64,000 bases of DNA from Pleurotus ostreatus/Saccharomyces cerevisiae fusant (taxonomy: Eukaryota; Opisthokonta): contig JAMQCK010000009.1 in assembly GCA_024196135.1 (NCBI GenBank), forward strand, positions 215,009 to 279,008, in the 5' to 3' direction. The notes under the pieces were generated by a model. The model did not search any database and had not been told where the DNA came from. It saw only the letters and a program-made list of their open reading frames with translations. Position numbers and translations under genes: made by a program. This document shows, in pieces, positions 22,596-34,456 of this stretch (the stretch's first letter is position 1; every line of letters starts with the position of its first letter).

Positions 22596-23281
22596 GCGTA
22601 CCGCACTTGCCGACGGCTGCGTCACCCTGGCCCTTAGACTGCTGGCGCGCGCTGATGTAGATGCAAATCTCTTCTCCATACTGGGCGCATCAGGTGGAAG
22701 AGGGGGAGCAGGCTGCCCGCAGAACTCAAATGAAACAGGTCTGCGAGCGTCGTGAAACAAACAAGAGGGTAGCCTGCGCCTGCTACAGACGACGATCTCG
22801 CGGATGTCAGAGTGCTTGCATATCCCATTTGCCGTCCTTCGTAAGCGCTCGGAAGTCTTCAATGATCGTCGATGTCCAGATGGAAAACCAAAGCAAATTG
22901 TCGCCTCATACAGTGGACCGGGGTTTTCATGGCCTGCAGGTTACTTACGTGGACAAAGTGTGCGAGGCCTATACTTGGCCAATGTACATGCAACTGGGAA
23001 TCGTTATCAGCAACAGAACCGCCAAAAAGATATACGGCCTACCTGAAAAGTGCTCGGCAGCTCCCAGGGAGGTGAACAAATTCGACGAAACCAACATTAT
23101 CCACGAAACAAGGACTCTCAGAAGCATAGCCTTCAGGGGACGACACCTTGAAAGAACACACCGTGTGCACAAAGGGTCGATGTAGATAGGTCAAACGTTC
23201 ACTGTCCTCTCGAGGTTCAATCTAGTGAGCGCAATCTACACCGTAGGCTGATGTAGGTGACCAAGCTGGAGCTCGAAGTCT
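22596..23281. other. Intergenic region
   Basis: Upstream of the SDR gene and downstream of the FIST-like gene, both on the minus strand. Open frames on the plus strand (22661-23185) look like chance and carry no recognisable domain. Confidence 0.45.
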
Positions 23282-24782
23282 TCATCGCCCACCGCCAAGC
23301 TCCATCGACCCAACAGCGCTTCCAATCCGACACCGCCCGCCCTCCGTCATGCTGAAGCCTTCCTCGCTTGAGGCTAGGAAGGTATCGGGTAGGATGAGTT
23401 CCTGGGCGGAGTCGGGGAAGATGGCGTCCAAAGTAGGGTGATCGCCAATGTCGTGCAAGGACTCGACCTCTGACGAGCCCATGTACGGCGGATTGACGAA
23501 CGCAATTTTCGGTTGGGGAGGGCGCTTGAGTAGATCGCGTACGGCGCTCGACACGGATGGGTCGCGGACGAAAAACTGGAAGTATATATGAGAGCTCGGA
23601 GCGGAGAGGGACAGAAAGAGGAAGGCGACGTACAGCGACTTCCTTCCCTGGTGGTATATAGGCGCCCTCTTCGAGTGCGAGTGTTCCTCGAGATGGATCG
23701 CTCGACATGATGGTGTGCATTTGGGTGACCTGCGAGAAGGAGGTGAGCAACTGTGCAGCTCGCCTCGAAGGAGGACATACCGTGTCACCATCCACCACAC
23801 CCAGCGCGAATCCTTGATCCTCGACCAACGACATCGCAGGCTCGGCACCAGCCTCCCGCGCCGCTCGGAGGAAATGGTGTGTCGGCTTCTCGCCAGAGAG
23901 GCCGGTGACTAAGTTGCCCTGTGCTCTACCCATCCAGTCAGCATTTCAACCCCATACGCATACCAAAACACAAGTACACTCACTCAGTAACACTAAACGT
24001 CCTGCTATCCACACGCCGCATACCCGCGAACGTCGGCTTCACACTCGCTTGCGGCCACGAGTCCAGCGCCACGCCCACACATCCCCTATCCAGGATACGG
24101 TTGTTGTAGAACAGTGTGTGCGGGAGGCCGGTGAGGAAGGGTGTGGCGGAGGTGTGGAGGTTGAGGAGCGAGTGGGAGCGGGTGATGGCGCGGGGGACGG
24201 TGAGAGAGGCAGAGAGGGTAATGAGGTGTTTGTTGGTGAGGTCTGAGGGGCTATTGGGAGTGGGGTGGGGTGGGGTTAGGTTGGATGGGAGGGGAAGGGT
24301 GTGGGGAAGTAGGCATACCGTAGACCCTCGATCACTTCGCCCGAATCCTCTTTCTGCGCGTCACCGAATGCGTGCCATCTACCGACGCGTACACGTCCGT
24401 CGTCATCGTATTCGACGCGGAATGCGCGTGCGGATGTGGAAGGAAAGACTGCTAGTGCGCAGGACAGCAAGGAGTTTCCGCCATTTCCTTCACTCCTCCT
24501 TGAAAATGGAGGCGGCGCCGTTATGCATCCCACCACATCCGCACGGGATGTCCATCCTTGAACCTCGTTGACCAGATCATTCAGCACCGCCCCATGCTCC
24601 CGCGCAAGATCGGTATCGTCTGGGGAGATGCCAAGGGCGAGGAGGACGGCAGGCTTGTCGCGAGCTTCCCCAGAGCTGTCAGACCCTAGATGTTGAGGAA
24701 CAGTTCGCGCAAGGTAGTCTAGGACATGAACTGGATTCCGCGACCGGGTGATGAACGTGCTGACGGACGGGAAAAGGGACAT
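23282..24782 (-). CDS. FIST-like domain protein
   Basis: Spliced minus-strand CDS of 421 codons. Introns: 24251-24318, 23926-23983, 23730-23780, 23576-23633. The start is the ATG at 24782; nothing in frame upstream begins with ATG. The N-terminal half reads like FIST_N: a VLLALGISPDDT strand, then VVGCITAP, then LSCALAVFPS. The C-terminal half reads like FIST_C: VGVALDSWPQ, TFSVTEAQGNLVTGLSGEKP, FALGVVDGD, then GKEVAFFVRDPS. FIST domains are proposed ligand-binding sensors and occur in bacterial signalling proteins and in human FBXO22; no F-box is present here. The assignment rests on pattern order, not on a search, so a novel protein remains possible. Confidence 0.55.
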
Positions 24783-25942
24783 GGCGCGCGGTGCAGGGGA
24801 CAAGGAAGCGGCGTGAGAAATGGGATAGATCACGTGTGCGTTCAGTCATGGACCCACTATACCATGGACGAAGTCGTTCAAGGCGCCGTGAACAACGACA
24901 CACTCACGATGTCAGCGCGCCCGTCAGCCCAACGCTCGCGACGCAAGCTACGGAGCATCAGATCTCCTAGAATTAGCCAAGTGAGGTAGTAAATATACGC
25001 GTTCCCGGACATGCGATGCCTAATTTCGGTTGTACGATCCTTACTTGGTGCTACAGACTGATGTGCGTATTTCGCAGGAAGTTTTGAGGAGTTGAGATTC
25101 TACGCAGGTACGGATTCCCGTTGAAGCTAGAATAAGAGAGAGGGATGGTGCACTGCACATAGGGCACTGATCGAAGATGCCAGCAAATCGGGACCGGAAG
25201 AGGTGTAAGCAACAAGCAGACATCAAGGTGGAGATCGTAAGCGAGCGAGTGTTGGCACAGAAGTATCGTCGTCCGATGGGGAGGAAGTGCGCCAGCCGAA
25301 CACGATCGTGTCGGCAGCAAAAAAGGGACGCTACGCCCATCGATGTCGGACGCAACCGGAATGGCTGACATCTCCATTCTGTGGTCGATCTCCCCCTGCC
25401 AACTTCAAATACTGACAGTTGGAGAGGGCCTTGTCCTGTAGCTGCACTTGAGTGAGGACGTCGATACTACGCTGAAGGTCTGAGGCCTGGGAGTGCGCCA
25501 GAAGGTCGGTGAATTGTAGATGTCGAGAGTGGACGCTAGGGTGGGACCAGCGTATGGTCGGCTGCCGTAAGTAAATTACCCGAGCCTAAGAGAGCATGAC
25601 GAGGTATGAGGGGCGCTCAATAATTCTGATGAAGTGACCACAGTTGACGCCGCAATGACAATAAAACCAGAATTGGGTTGACGGTTTGCAATCCACCTGG
25701 GAGGAGGCTCTCTCGTTGACCATGTCATGCGTGATGAAGCCTTTGCGCACAAGTCGTATACACTTTCCTTCGTCAATAGACCAGGCCCAGCAGATTCGCA
25801 GAAGATAAGGTCAGGGATGACGAGGTGAACACGAGTGGCGAGTTGCTGGCGAGTGGCAAGCGGGCGATTCGGGGTGCGGACCGGCAATTGCCGAGCGCCC
25901 ACGTGTGGTGTGTTTCGATGATGCACAACCAAACAAGGCTCT
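24783..25942. promoter_or_regulatory. Divergent promoter region, FIST-like / KIN1 genes
   Basis: About 1.16 kb between two divergent starts. The first bases serve the FIST-like gene and the last several hundred serve the kinase. No TATA box, repeat or RNA gene was recognised. Minus-strand frames at 25041-25377 are not supported. Confidence 0.45.
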
Positions 25943-28900
25943 ATGTATCCACGCCCCAGTGTTGACCGGGAAGAGTCGAGCGGGTTGCCGACGCCGTCGC
26001 ACGGAGGCACAGTCCAGGCAGGCAACGAGTACGACATGCCAGTCCTTACAAGAGAAAGGACTCCCCCGACGCCCCAGGACCAACCGCGACCGCGCCAGAA
26101 CCAGCCCGCTGCACGCCAGCGCCCTCTCAGCATGCCCCCGCAGTCAGCCGCGGCGGCGGCGGAGGCCTCACCAGCACGACACGAATCCCGCAGGGAGCGC
26201 CGGGAGGAGCGTCACGAACGACACGAACGAGAACGCGACAGGGACCGCGACCGCGAACGACAGCGCACCAAGATCGTCGGCGACTATACCCTCGGAAAGA
26301 CCCTCGGCGCAGGCTCGATGGGCAAGGTCAAGCTCGCGACGCACAATCAGACGGGCGAGAAGGTGCGGGCTACGACGCTGACGTCGGCTCTGGGGACGCT
26401 GACACCCTCCGCAGCTCGCGATCAAAATTCTGCCCCGCGCGCAAGTATCAGCATCCGCGGAAGGTTCGAAAAAGGATAAGGACGCGAGCAAGGTGAGCGC
26501 CACGACGAGCGCGGTGGCCTCAGCTGACGTCTCCAGGAAATCCGCACTCTCCGCGAAGCCGGGCTCTCGCTACTTCTTCACCATCCGTATGTCTGCGGCA
26601 TGCGCGAGCTCATTGTCCATGCGCACCACTACTACATGGTCTTCGAGTACGTCAATGGCGGTCAGATGCTCGACTACATCATCTCCCACGGCCGCTTGCG
26701 CGAGCGCGTCGCACGCAAATTCGCCCGCCAGATCGCCTCCGCCCTGGACTACTGTCACAAGAACAACGTCGTCCACCGCGACCTCAAGATCGAGAACATC
26801 CTTATTTCCACCTCTGGCAACATCAAGATCATCGACTTTGGTCTCTCCAACCTTTACGACCCCACTGCCCACCTCGACACCTTTTGCGGCTCCCTTTATT
26901 TCGCCGCACCCGAACTCCTCAATGCCCGCGTCTACACTGGCCCGGAAGTCGATGTCTGGTCATTCGGCGTCGTACTCTACGTGCTTGTCTGCGGCAAGGT
27001 TCCCTTTGACGACCAGTCCATGCCCGCTCTACACGCCAAGATCAAGCGCGGCCTCGTCGAGTACCCGATGTGGCTGTCAGCTGGTGGGGCGCTCGCCATA
27101 CTTCTCCCCCATTCACTAACGCCCTTTAGAATGCAAACACTTGCTATCGCGCATGCTGGTCACCAACCCACAAGCCCGTGCGCCGCTCTCTGAAGTCATC
27201 AATCACCCCTGGATGGTGCGTGAACAACCGCCGTCTTTCCCACGACTAACAAGCAGCTAGATACGCGGCTTTTCTGGCCCACCTGAGCCGCACCTTGTAC
27301 ACCGCGAGCCTCTGCGCGCGGCTGACCTCGAGCGCTCCGTCATTCACAGTATGGTTGAGTGCCAGGTCGTCAGTGGCATGGGCTTGGAAGGCGACGGCAA
27401 ATCTGGTGCGTTCGCGCCCTGGAATAATTGCCTCTTTCCCTCCATACTGATATGAATCATTCAGTGCCTACGTCCGACGAGCGTCATACTGGTCCCGATG
27501 ACCCTCCGGCGACACCAGCGAAGCCCGCCAACGACGAGGAGAAGAGGCGACGCGCTGAAGACGAGCTCGAACGGCGCCTGCGCGAAATACTCGAGAGCGA
27601 GAGCTACGCCCGCGCGGTGCGACATTGGCAAAACAAGCGGTCAGGTGAGCTATCGGACAGACTGGAATATCGCGGCGCCTCCAACCGTCAGATTATACTT
27701 TCACGCTGTTGCGAGGCTACTTGTGCTGATGAATGACCGCAGGCAAACGGGATGCGCTCGCAGTCAGCAGCTCCAGTTTGATCAGTGAGCATGCCCATTC
27801 ACTGCACTGCACGTTGAGCCGTACTAAGTGACATTAGCGCCTGCGTCGCCGTCAAGTACGTCTCTCGACTCCAAGGATACGCCACGCAAGGCCAGCAGGC
27901 GGTTCTCTGGTTTCGACTTCTATCGCAAGAAGTTCTTTGGCGCGACACCAGGGAACGGTGTAGAGGCGGACGCGAATGGCGGTCAGTATCAATCACCCAG
28001 AAAAAAAAACACCGTGAACTAAACGCTCGTTAGTAGGCGGCATCTCGTCTTCGTCTCTGCTCGGTGGACGCGAACCTCCGGACCCGACATACGGCTATCA
28101 CCCGCTTATCTCCATGTACTTCCTCGCTCGGGAAAAGCTGGAGCGCGAGCGCGTTTACGGGCCGGGCTACTTCGCCAGTAGCGCTCTCAGCCTGGCACCA
28201 GAGGCTGCTCTCAACGGCGCTTCATCAGCTGCCACGAATGGAAACACCCACGCACCCGTCAATGGGGCTGCAGAGGTTGGCGAGGTCAGTGCTGGCAGGC
28301 TCTCCGCGCCTGCTGCTGCCGAGGTCAAGGAGCACAAGGAGCGCGAGGCTGCTCCTGCGCCGCCAGCGAAGGCCGACTACAGCATGCCGCTACCGCGTCT
28401 GCCCGCACCTGCGCCGGGCCACTATTCGGGCATGAGCTACGACAATGGTGCTCAACCGAGCCCGACGAGTGCAACGTTCCATCCTGTGCCGCGTGCTCGC
28501 GACCCCGGTTTGCCACCTCTGAGCCCGATTGCGAAGGACTCGCCTGCATCACCTCGGCCTTTGGAGAAGTGTGAGTAAACCTCGTCGGTGTCGTAAGGCT
28601 CGATAACTGACCACTTCGAACAGTGCCTGCGACTCCGGACCGGGCGAAGACCATTGGCGGCGACAAAGCCAAGACCGTCGCCGAGCAGAGGGTCAAGTCG
28701 GTGCGCGCGCCCCCTGCGTCTACGCACAGACGGAGTCACAGTCTCAGCCAGAGGCCGACCGTCCTCCGCGGATGGGGCAGCGTCTTCGGAGGCGACCGCG
28801 GCGACGAGCACGGTATGCCTGCTATTCCTGAGCCGCCGCGTACCGCAGGGCCGGCCATCTCGACGTTCTCCGAGGCTGCTGAGAAGCAGGACGGCGAGAA

Positions 28901-30493
28901 GGAGAACGTGAGCGAGATGGGCGTGCGCCAGCGGGAGCCGCAGCCTGAGCACGGCGCGCTCGGCACGGGTGCGACGCTAGTGCGCAGGTTTGGGAGCATC
29001 CTGTACCGCGGCGACGACAGGAAACCGGGCGATAAGCCGACGAAGCGGGGCACGATACTCGGTGGGCTGCACCTCTCACCGAAGAGCACGCGGGAGGACC
29101 GTGTCGATGAGAAGAACGGCGAGGGCAGTGAGGGTGATCAGACGCCGACCGCCGACAATCGCTCGCATACGCCCGCTTTTGAGCCGCCACCGCGGCCGGC
29201 GAGTGCTGCGTCACCGTCACCTGCGCCGAAGTCGCCGACTGTTGGTCACCGTCGCGCGGCGACGTTGCTCGATTCGCGGAGGCATGAGCGCAGGAGCTCG
29301 ACGGGTGGTGCTCTGCTCGCGAGCGTGTCTACGGGTGGTACATTCGGTCGGAGACCCAGGCGGCCGTCTACGGGACAACAGGCTGGTCGTCCGTCGACTT
29401 CTTCGGTTAAGCGCCCTGTTGACCAGCTCTTTGAGCACGAAGAGGAGACGGGCGAACCCAAGGACGATGATGGCGCACACACCGATGCGACGAGTGCCGG
29501 TGAGGAGGATGAGCGGTCTGAGCGCGAGGCGAAGCCCGTGTTCTTGAAGGGCCTCTTCAGTGTGGCGACGACGTCTACGAAGCCGCCCGCGGTCATCAAG
29601 GCTGACATTCGTCGGGTGCTCGAGCGCATGCAGGTGCAATACCGCGAGACGAAGACCGGCTTCGAGTGCCTGCACATGCCCAGCATCGACCTCGCCAGCG
29701 TCGACCCCGCCGCTCACGCGCGGGAGACGTCGGACAGCACGCGCCGGTCGGAGACGCCTGATGCGCACGCCACGCCGAGGCAGTCGATTGTGAAGAAGGC
29801 GAGCAAGCTGTCCTTCGTGCGCCGTGGCGAGAAGGGCAAGGAGCGGGAGTCGGTGCGGGACCACGACTCGATCAAGGAGCGGCCGTCGGGCGAGCAGAGG
29901 CCAGAGGGTCGGGCGTCCAATGCGACGAACCTTGGGCCTACGCCGAGCAGTGGCTCTTCGAGCTTCTTCGGTGCCAGCACGGCGTTCAGCGGCAGCAACA
30001 CGGGCGTGTCGACGACCGGGACCGGTACGTATTCTTGGCCTGGCGTATCAACTATGTTACTGATCATCCCATCAGCTACTGAGACCGCTCAGCCTACGCA
30101 CCCATCCGATGGTCTCACGGTCGACACCGCTGCGTCCCAGCGCTCACATTCTCCTCGTGGCAAGGTCCTCCCGCCAATACCGCGCGACTTCGCGACACGG
30201 GCGGAGAGCACCCGCACGACGTCGCCCATGCCGCCGCAAAGCCCCTTCCCTACGGGCGGGCTCGACAAGGACATGTTCGACAGCATGGGCAGCAACACGT
30301 TGAGCGTTCGCTTCGAGATCACCATTGTCAAGGTAAGTCACTGTCGCTTCTCTGGCTGGTGGCAACGACTAACGAGTGCTTTCTCCAGGTGCCCTGGTTG
30401 CCTCTGCACGGGATCCAGTTCCGTCGGATTGGCGGCGATGGCTGGCAGTACCAGATGCTCGCGCGCCGTGTGCTGACGGAGCTCAAGTTGTGA
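25943..30493 (+). CDS. KIN1: Ser/Thr kinase of the KIN1/PAR-1/MARK family
   Basis: Spliced CDS of 1313 codons, 12 exons. Introns: 26363-26414, 26493-26536, 27084-27129, 27216-27260, 27406-27464, 27645-27742, 27785-27837, 27982-28033 (or to 28036), 28571-28623, 30025-30075, 30333-30388. The kinase domain spans about residues 112-395: Gly loop GAGSMGKV, Lys in LAIKIL, HRDLK near 245, DFG near 267, activation segment [14 protein letters not shown] (the Thr is the usual LKB1-type site). A disordered region follows, interrupted by [18 protein letters not shown], a segment typical of fungal Kin1. The last about 70 residues form a KA1 membrane-binding domain ([16 protein letters not shown] to VLTELKL). 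Kin1/2 kinases act at the cell cortex in polarity and exocytosis and in ER stress signalling. A decayed copy lies at 39.2-40.4 kb. Confidence 0.93.
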
Positions 30494-31278
30494 CCGCGCG
30501 AGCGGGCGGGCTCGCGTATTGCGATACTTCCTACATATATATCAACCCCAAGCACGATTCGGGCTGTTAGCACATAGCATACCTATATACAGCGACTTGC
30601 TGCTCTCCGACGACCCCCCTCGTCCCCGTCGCGTCCGACGTGTACATATACGCTGCCCAGCGTCCGCCTTCGTTTCGCCCTACGCTACGTTGACCCTCTC
30701 TTGCGTTTTCTCACCTCTTCTCTCACCCTCTCTCTCACTCACTCACTCTTCTCCACTTCGCACACTGATGCTGAAGATCATAGCGAACGTCTCTGACCGC
30801 CAGCGATGGCTGGCCCTAGTTTAACGATGCCGGATGGCGGGTAGTTCTGGATACCACGGACTGATGACGGGCGGCGCGCGCCTTATGTATCTTATTATCG
30901 TACGCTGATGATACTCTGCCTTAGGGTCAGTTACGCACCTGGCACGGTGCTGCTCAATGTAAAGGGTTAGGCAGATAATTGTTCGCATGCCCAGTCCATC
31001 TATAGCTATAGATCCCTTCGACCCGCCCTGGACGATGACCGGATGTCAACCTACAAACCTGAGACGTTCTAAGCTAACCTTGAAAGTTACCAGTGGCCTT
31101 TGGCGAGCAATCCTTTGCGATAGGCCACGAAAGCAGCTCACGGTGAATGCCGATATTGACAGTACTGACCTTCGTTGACCAAATCGGGCAATTTCCGTTC
31201 TGCGACCTGCACTCATCGTGGTCGCTTGGTCTTTGCTGCATTCAAACGGTTCTTTCTCGTCGATTTCATACATCAGCC
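30494..31278. other. Intergenic region with pyrimidine-rich tract
   Basis: Starts with the KIN1 3' UTR, including a CT-rich microsatellite-like tract at about 30700-30765. The region before 31279 is the promoter of the next gene. No other gene was seen. Confidence 0.5.
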
Positions 31279-32352
31279 ATGGCAAAGGAGGATTCTGATG
31301 GCGCCAAGCGGCTCACTGGGCTTGCAGCCGTGACGAGCCCGGTCGTCAAACGCTCTCACGCTCCGTCGCCGTCTGCGTCTTCGACCTCAGAGTCTACCAA
31401 TATCTCTGCACCGTCAGCTCAACCCCTCGCTCCCGCCCAAACAAGCACTACCAAAGTCGTCGAGAATGGCTTGAGCAGCAACGCCGCCTCTATCGGTCGA
31501 TCCGAATCTCTTGTCAAACCTTCGACCAAGGAGCGCCTGCGCAAGATCGCCATCGCTCGCGCCGCCTCCAAAATTCTGGCCTCAAAATCTTCTGTCATAG
31601 CTCCTACCGTCTCCGAAGATCATCACGCGGAAGCTTTATCGACCGCTACACCCTCGCCGCCCGTGATGTCGTCTTCCTCCTCACCGTCTACGTTCACCTC
31701 CGCCGCATCTGAACCTCTACGGCCTTCCAAACCTTCGACACCTGCTCGCTCACCCGCGTCCTCTGCCTCTAACGGCTCCTTCGCGTCCCTCGCAACTCGC
31801 TCGGCCACATCCTCCGCTGCTGTCTCCCCTACATCCTCCGCTACCGTCTCCCCCACGTCCTCCGCTACCGTCTCCCCTGCGTCCTCCGCTACTGTCACCC
31901 CCACGTCCTCCGCAACTCGTGCCACCGCCCCCAATCGCTGGCTCTCTACACTCTGCAACGTATGCATCCACCTCACGATCTTCATCACAGTCTTCTTCGC
32001 CGTCAACTACGCCGTGAGACCGGTATCTCAGCTTCGATCTCGGACGGCCAAGGCGATAAAGGCCGCGGCTGCAGTAGCGCCAGGACAGCCGGCTGCAGTA
32101 GCGCAAGGACAACCGGCTGCAGTAGCGCAGGGACAACCGGCTGCAGCCGTTGCAGGGCACGCGCAACGAGCTGCTGGGGGGAAGGCTCCAACGCCCGCCG
32201 CGGGCCAGGCTCAGTCAGCGAAGCAGGGTCGGAGGACTGCGGTGGGCACTGTCTTCGTAGGCCCGGACGGCCGCGCTCGCCGCCGTATCCGCTTCGTTCC
32301 TCCTCCGGATAATGCGTCGAAGAAAGTGGCGAGGAAGCGGGCGGTCATGTAG
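31279..32352 (+). CDS. Ser/Ala-rich single-pass membrane protein with tandem repeats
   Basis: A single exon of 357 codons, no intron. The first 200 residues are Ser/Thr/Pro/Ala-rich and end in four copies of an eight-residue unit (SATVSPTS and variants, about 31798-31915). One hydrophobic segment follows (CIHLTIFITVFFAVNYAV, about residues 230-247). The tail contains three copies of a second eight-residue unit (AAVAQGQP, 24-nt repeats at about 32068-32145) and a basic end (GRARRRIRF...KKVARKRAVM). The composition suggests an O-glycosylated or disordered exposed region on one side of a membrane and a basic tail on the other. No known family was recognised. Confidence 0.65.
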   Translation: MAKEDSDGAKRLTGLAAVTSPVVKRSHAPSPSASSTSESTNISAPSAQPLAPAQTSTTKVVENGLSSNAASIGRSESLVKPSTKERLRKIAIARAASKILASKSSVIAPTVSEDHHAEALSTATPSPPVMSSSSSPSTFTSAASEPLRPSKPSTPARSPASSASNGSFASLATRSATSSAAVSPTSSATVSPTSSATVSPASSATVTPTSSATRATAPNRWLSTLCNVCIHLTIFITVFFAVNYAVRPVSQLRSRTAKAIKAAAAVAPGQPAAVAQGQPAAVAQGQPAAAVAGHAQRAAGGKAPTPAAGQAQSAKQGRRTAVGTVFVGPDGRARRRIRFVPPPDNASKKVARKRAVM

Positions 32353-32735
32353 GCTCGGTGCAACTCGATGGACTACAAGGAAGGTGGAATATGATAGAAT
32401 GACTCGGATGGATGGCAAGGACTCCCGACTCTATTGTGGCACTCGCACTCTCCTTTCGCATGTGTATGGACTCGACTAGGTTCCTTCATTGTGTAGTCCT
32501 CTAGGACATGATCGATGTATAGCATATATCCGGTCCGCATATTGCTCAAATTTGAATTTTCAAAAGGTCACTGCAAACTTGGTTGTGAACTCGAGCCGCG
32601 CGAGTTGGAGCTGTCTCTGAGGGGAATTCGACCTAAAGTGGTACATAGTAATAACGGTACAGGCAAACTAGTCTTGAAGTCATACACTACACTATAGGCG
32701 GGTCGTCTTAGGTATACAAGAGGAATAAAGTATAG
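32353..32735. other. Intergenic region between convergent genes
   Basis: Both flanking genes end here, so the 380 bases are 3' UTRs. AT-rich tracts near 32500-32700 fit polyadenylation regions of both strands. Confidence 0.5.
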
Positions 32736-33565
32736 TTACATCACAGAGCAGCTCCCTTGACTGCTAGCCGCGGCCCGCGCAGCGCGCTCCTGCTCGACTG
32801 CTTCCTCGATATCCTTTACGGTCGCATTCACCAAATGCTTCAGCATAGACACGGAAAGTCCCGCCGCAGAGCTCAGCGCTACCTCACGCTCCTCTCCCGA
32901 ATTGTTGAGGACGTCGAGATAATCCAAGGCAAATCTGAGCGCCCTTGCCACTGGCGCACGCGCGTCAGCGCCATGAACCGCGAGAGACAACCACGTCGCA
33001 CTCACTCTCTTCTTCCTTCTCGGGGTCTTCGGGGGACGGCTCGTGCGCAGCGATGGCCGCCTCGACGAGGCGCAAATAGATCTTTTCAAGCGCCTTTTCC
33101 GTCGCTTCGAGGGGCAGGCTGAACATCAGGCCCAGGTAGGCGTGAAAGAGTGCAGCCCTGGCCTTCTCGCTCGAATTTGGGGCTCCTGGGAAATTGAAGA
33201 GGATGGCGGGGATCTGGTTGGCGCATATGAGCAGTGACAAGTCCTGCGTGAAGGGTTCCTGATCAATGAGGGGCAGATGCGACGCGTAATTGATAACGCA
33301 CGCGTCGAAACTTTTCCTCGCGTGCCAGTTTGCGCTCGAGGGAGGCTATGAAGAGCGCGCGCTCGAGGATAAGGACGGACGCTGTGGTGCCAGAGTTCCA
33401 GAACGTCGTGTTGAACCCGTCGGGGCCTTCCATGATGCTCGTCAAGGCGGCGGGGTTTTGTGGTGGGGAGATGAGCAGGAAGAGGTCGACCGAGTGGGCG
33501 GCGTCGATGACTGCGGCAGTGACGGCGGGCTCGAGAACGGGGGCGACATTTGGTCCACTTGACAT
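32736..33565 (-). CDS. Hypothetical helical protein with C-terminal CaaX box
   Basis: Spliced minus-strand CDS of 243 codons. Introns: 33259-33301 (43 nt), 32951-33005. The product is mostly alpha-helical by composition. It has an N-terminal helical region with DLFLLISPPQNPAAL, a middle block (LLICANQIPAILFNFPG, then EKARAALFHAYLGLMFSLP) and a charged stretch (EPSPEDPEKEEE). The last four residues are CSVM, a CaaX motif whose final Met favours farnesyltransferase. That predicts a lipid-anchored cytosolic-face protein. The 3' splice of the second intron was chosen because it alone keeps the downstream frame. No family was recognised. Confidence 0.65.
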
Positions 33566-34456
33566 TGTGGCTTGGCTGGTGTGGCTCGACAGGGTGGCGA
33601 AGTCTATGCTGAGAGGGCTGAGAGCGGCGCGAGAGGCGCAAGGCAGTCGAGGGCTCGTGGAGATGATTGCTGGTGCAAAGACGCGAGCGGACAGACGCGC
33701 GATTACATGGGGAGATTAAGCGCCTATAAGCGCTGGGTCCAAAGACGCCCACACAAATCGTGGCGCACGCATGTCCATCGCCTTCTTCTTGAATTGCGGC
33801 GCCCAGTAGAGAAGTGATCTCACGAAGTTGCCGAAGCACAGGATCCGCAAACCTTCGTCTTCTGGGCGGGAATAGTCGTCCCGTATATCATTATCCAGTG
33901 AACTGCATCCATTTCGAGCATGAATAGCATACAAAGACGCCACAAGATACGCCCGCGCGGAGAGAGATCAAGACAGGATATCGTGTTGAGACGGTCAACA
34001 GATGACGCTGATTGCAGTGAGGGTTTTCGCCATAAATTGCGGAGTGAGGCGATACATAGTAGAGTGGAGACCAGAGTTGCCGAGCAGGGCTGAAGCCTGA
34101 ACGTGGACTGTCCAGAGAGACTTGTTCAAGGGAGAGAGAAAGAGAGCTTGGAGTTATACATTTTCGATGCTGGGCGTCAGGAACAAAGTGAGAAGACCGC
34201 TTGATGGCAAGCGACACGCCACATATCAGCACTTGCAAACAAGTAGCGGCATGGTCTTGGACACGCCTGTTGTACGGCGTCGTCTTTGGATTTGAAGTAC
34301 CACTGTCCATTCAGAAGCAGATCAAGATGAGAGTGCACAAGGGTATATTGCTTGTATACTACGTAGACAGGACGAGACCGCGAAGCCGCAACTCGAAGAC
34401 GCTGGGACTACCGATCAAGTCATAACAACGGGGGGCGGGCGCGTACGTAGGTAAGA
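33566..34456. other. Intergenic region
   Basis: Promoter side of the CaaX-box gene, then sequence of no recognised function up to RNA-like locus A. Open frames here are short and on conflicting strands. Confidence 0.45.

Noticed and set aside
30700..30765. CT-rich tract as a regulatory element
   Set aside because: It is a simple pyrimidine microsatellite in the likely KIN1 3' UTR.
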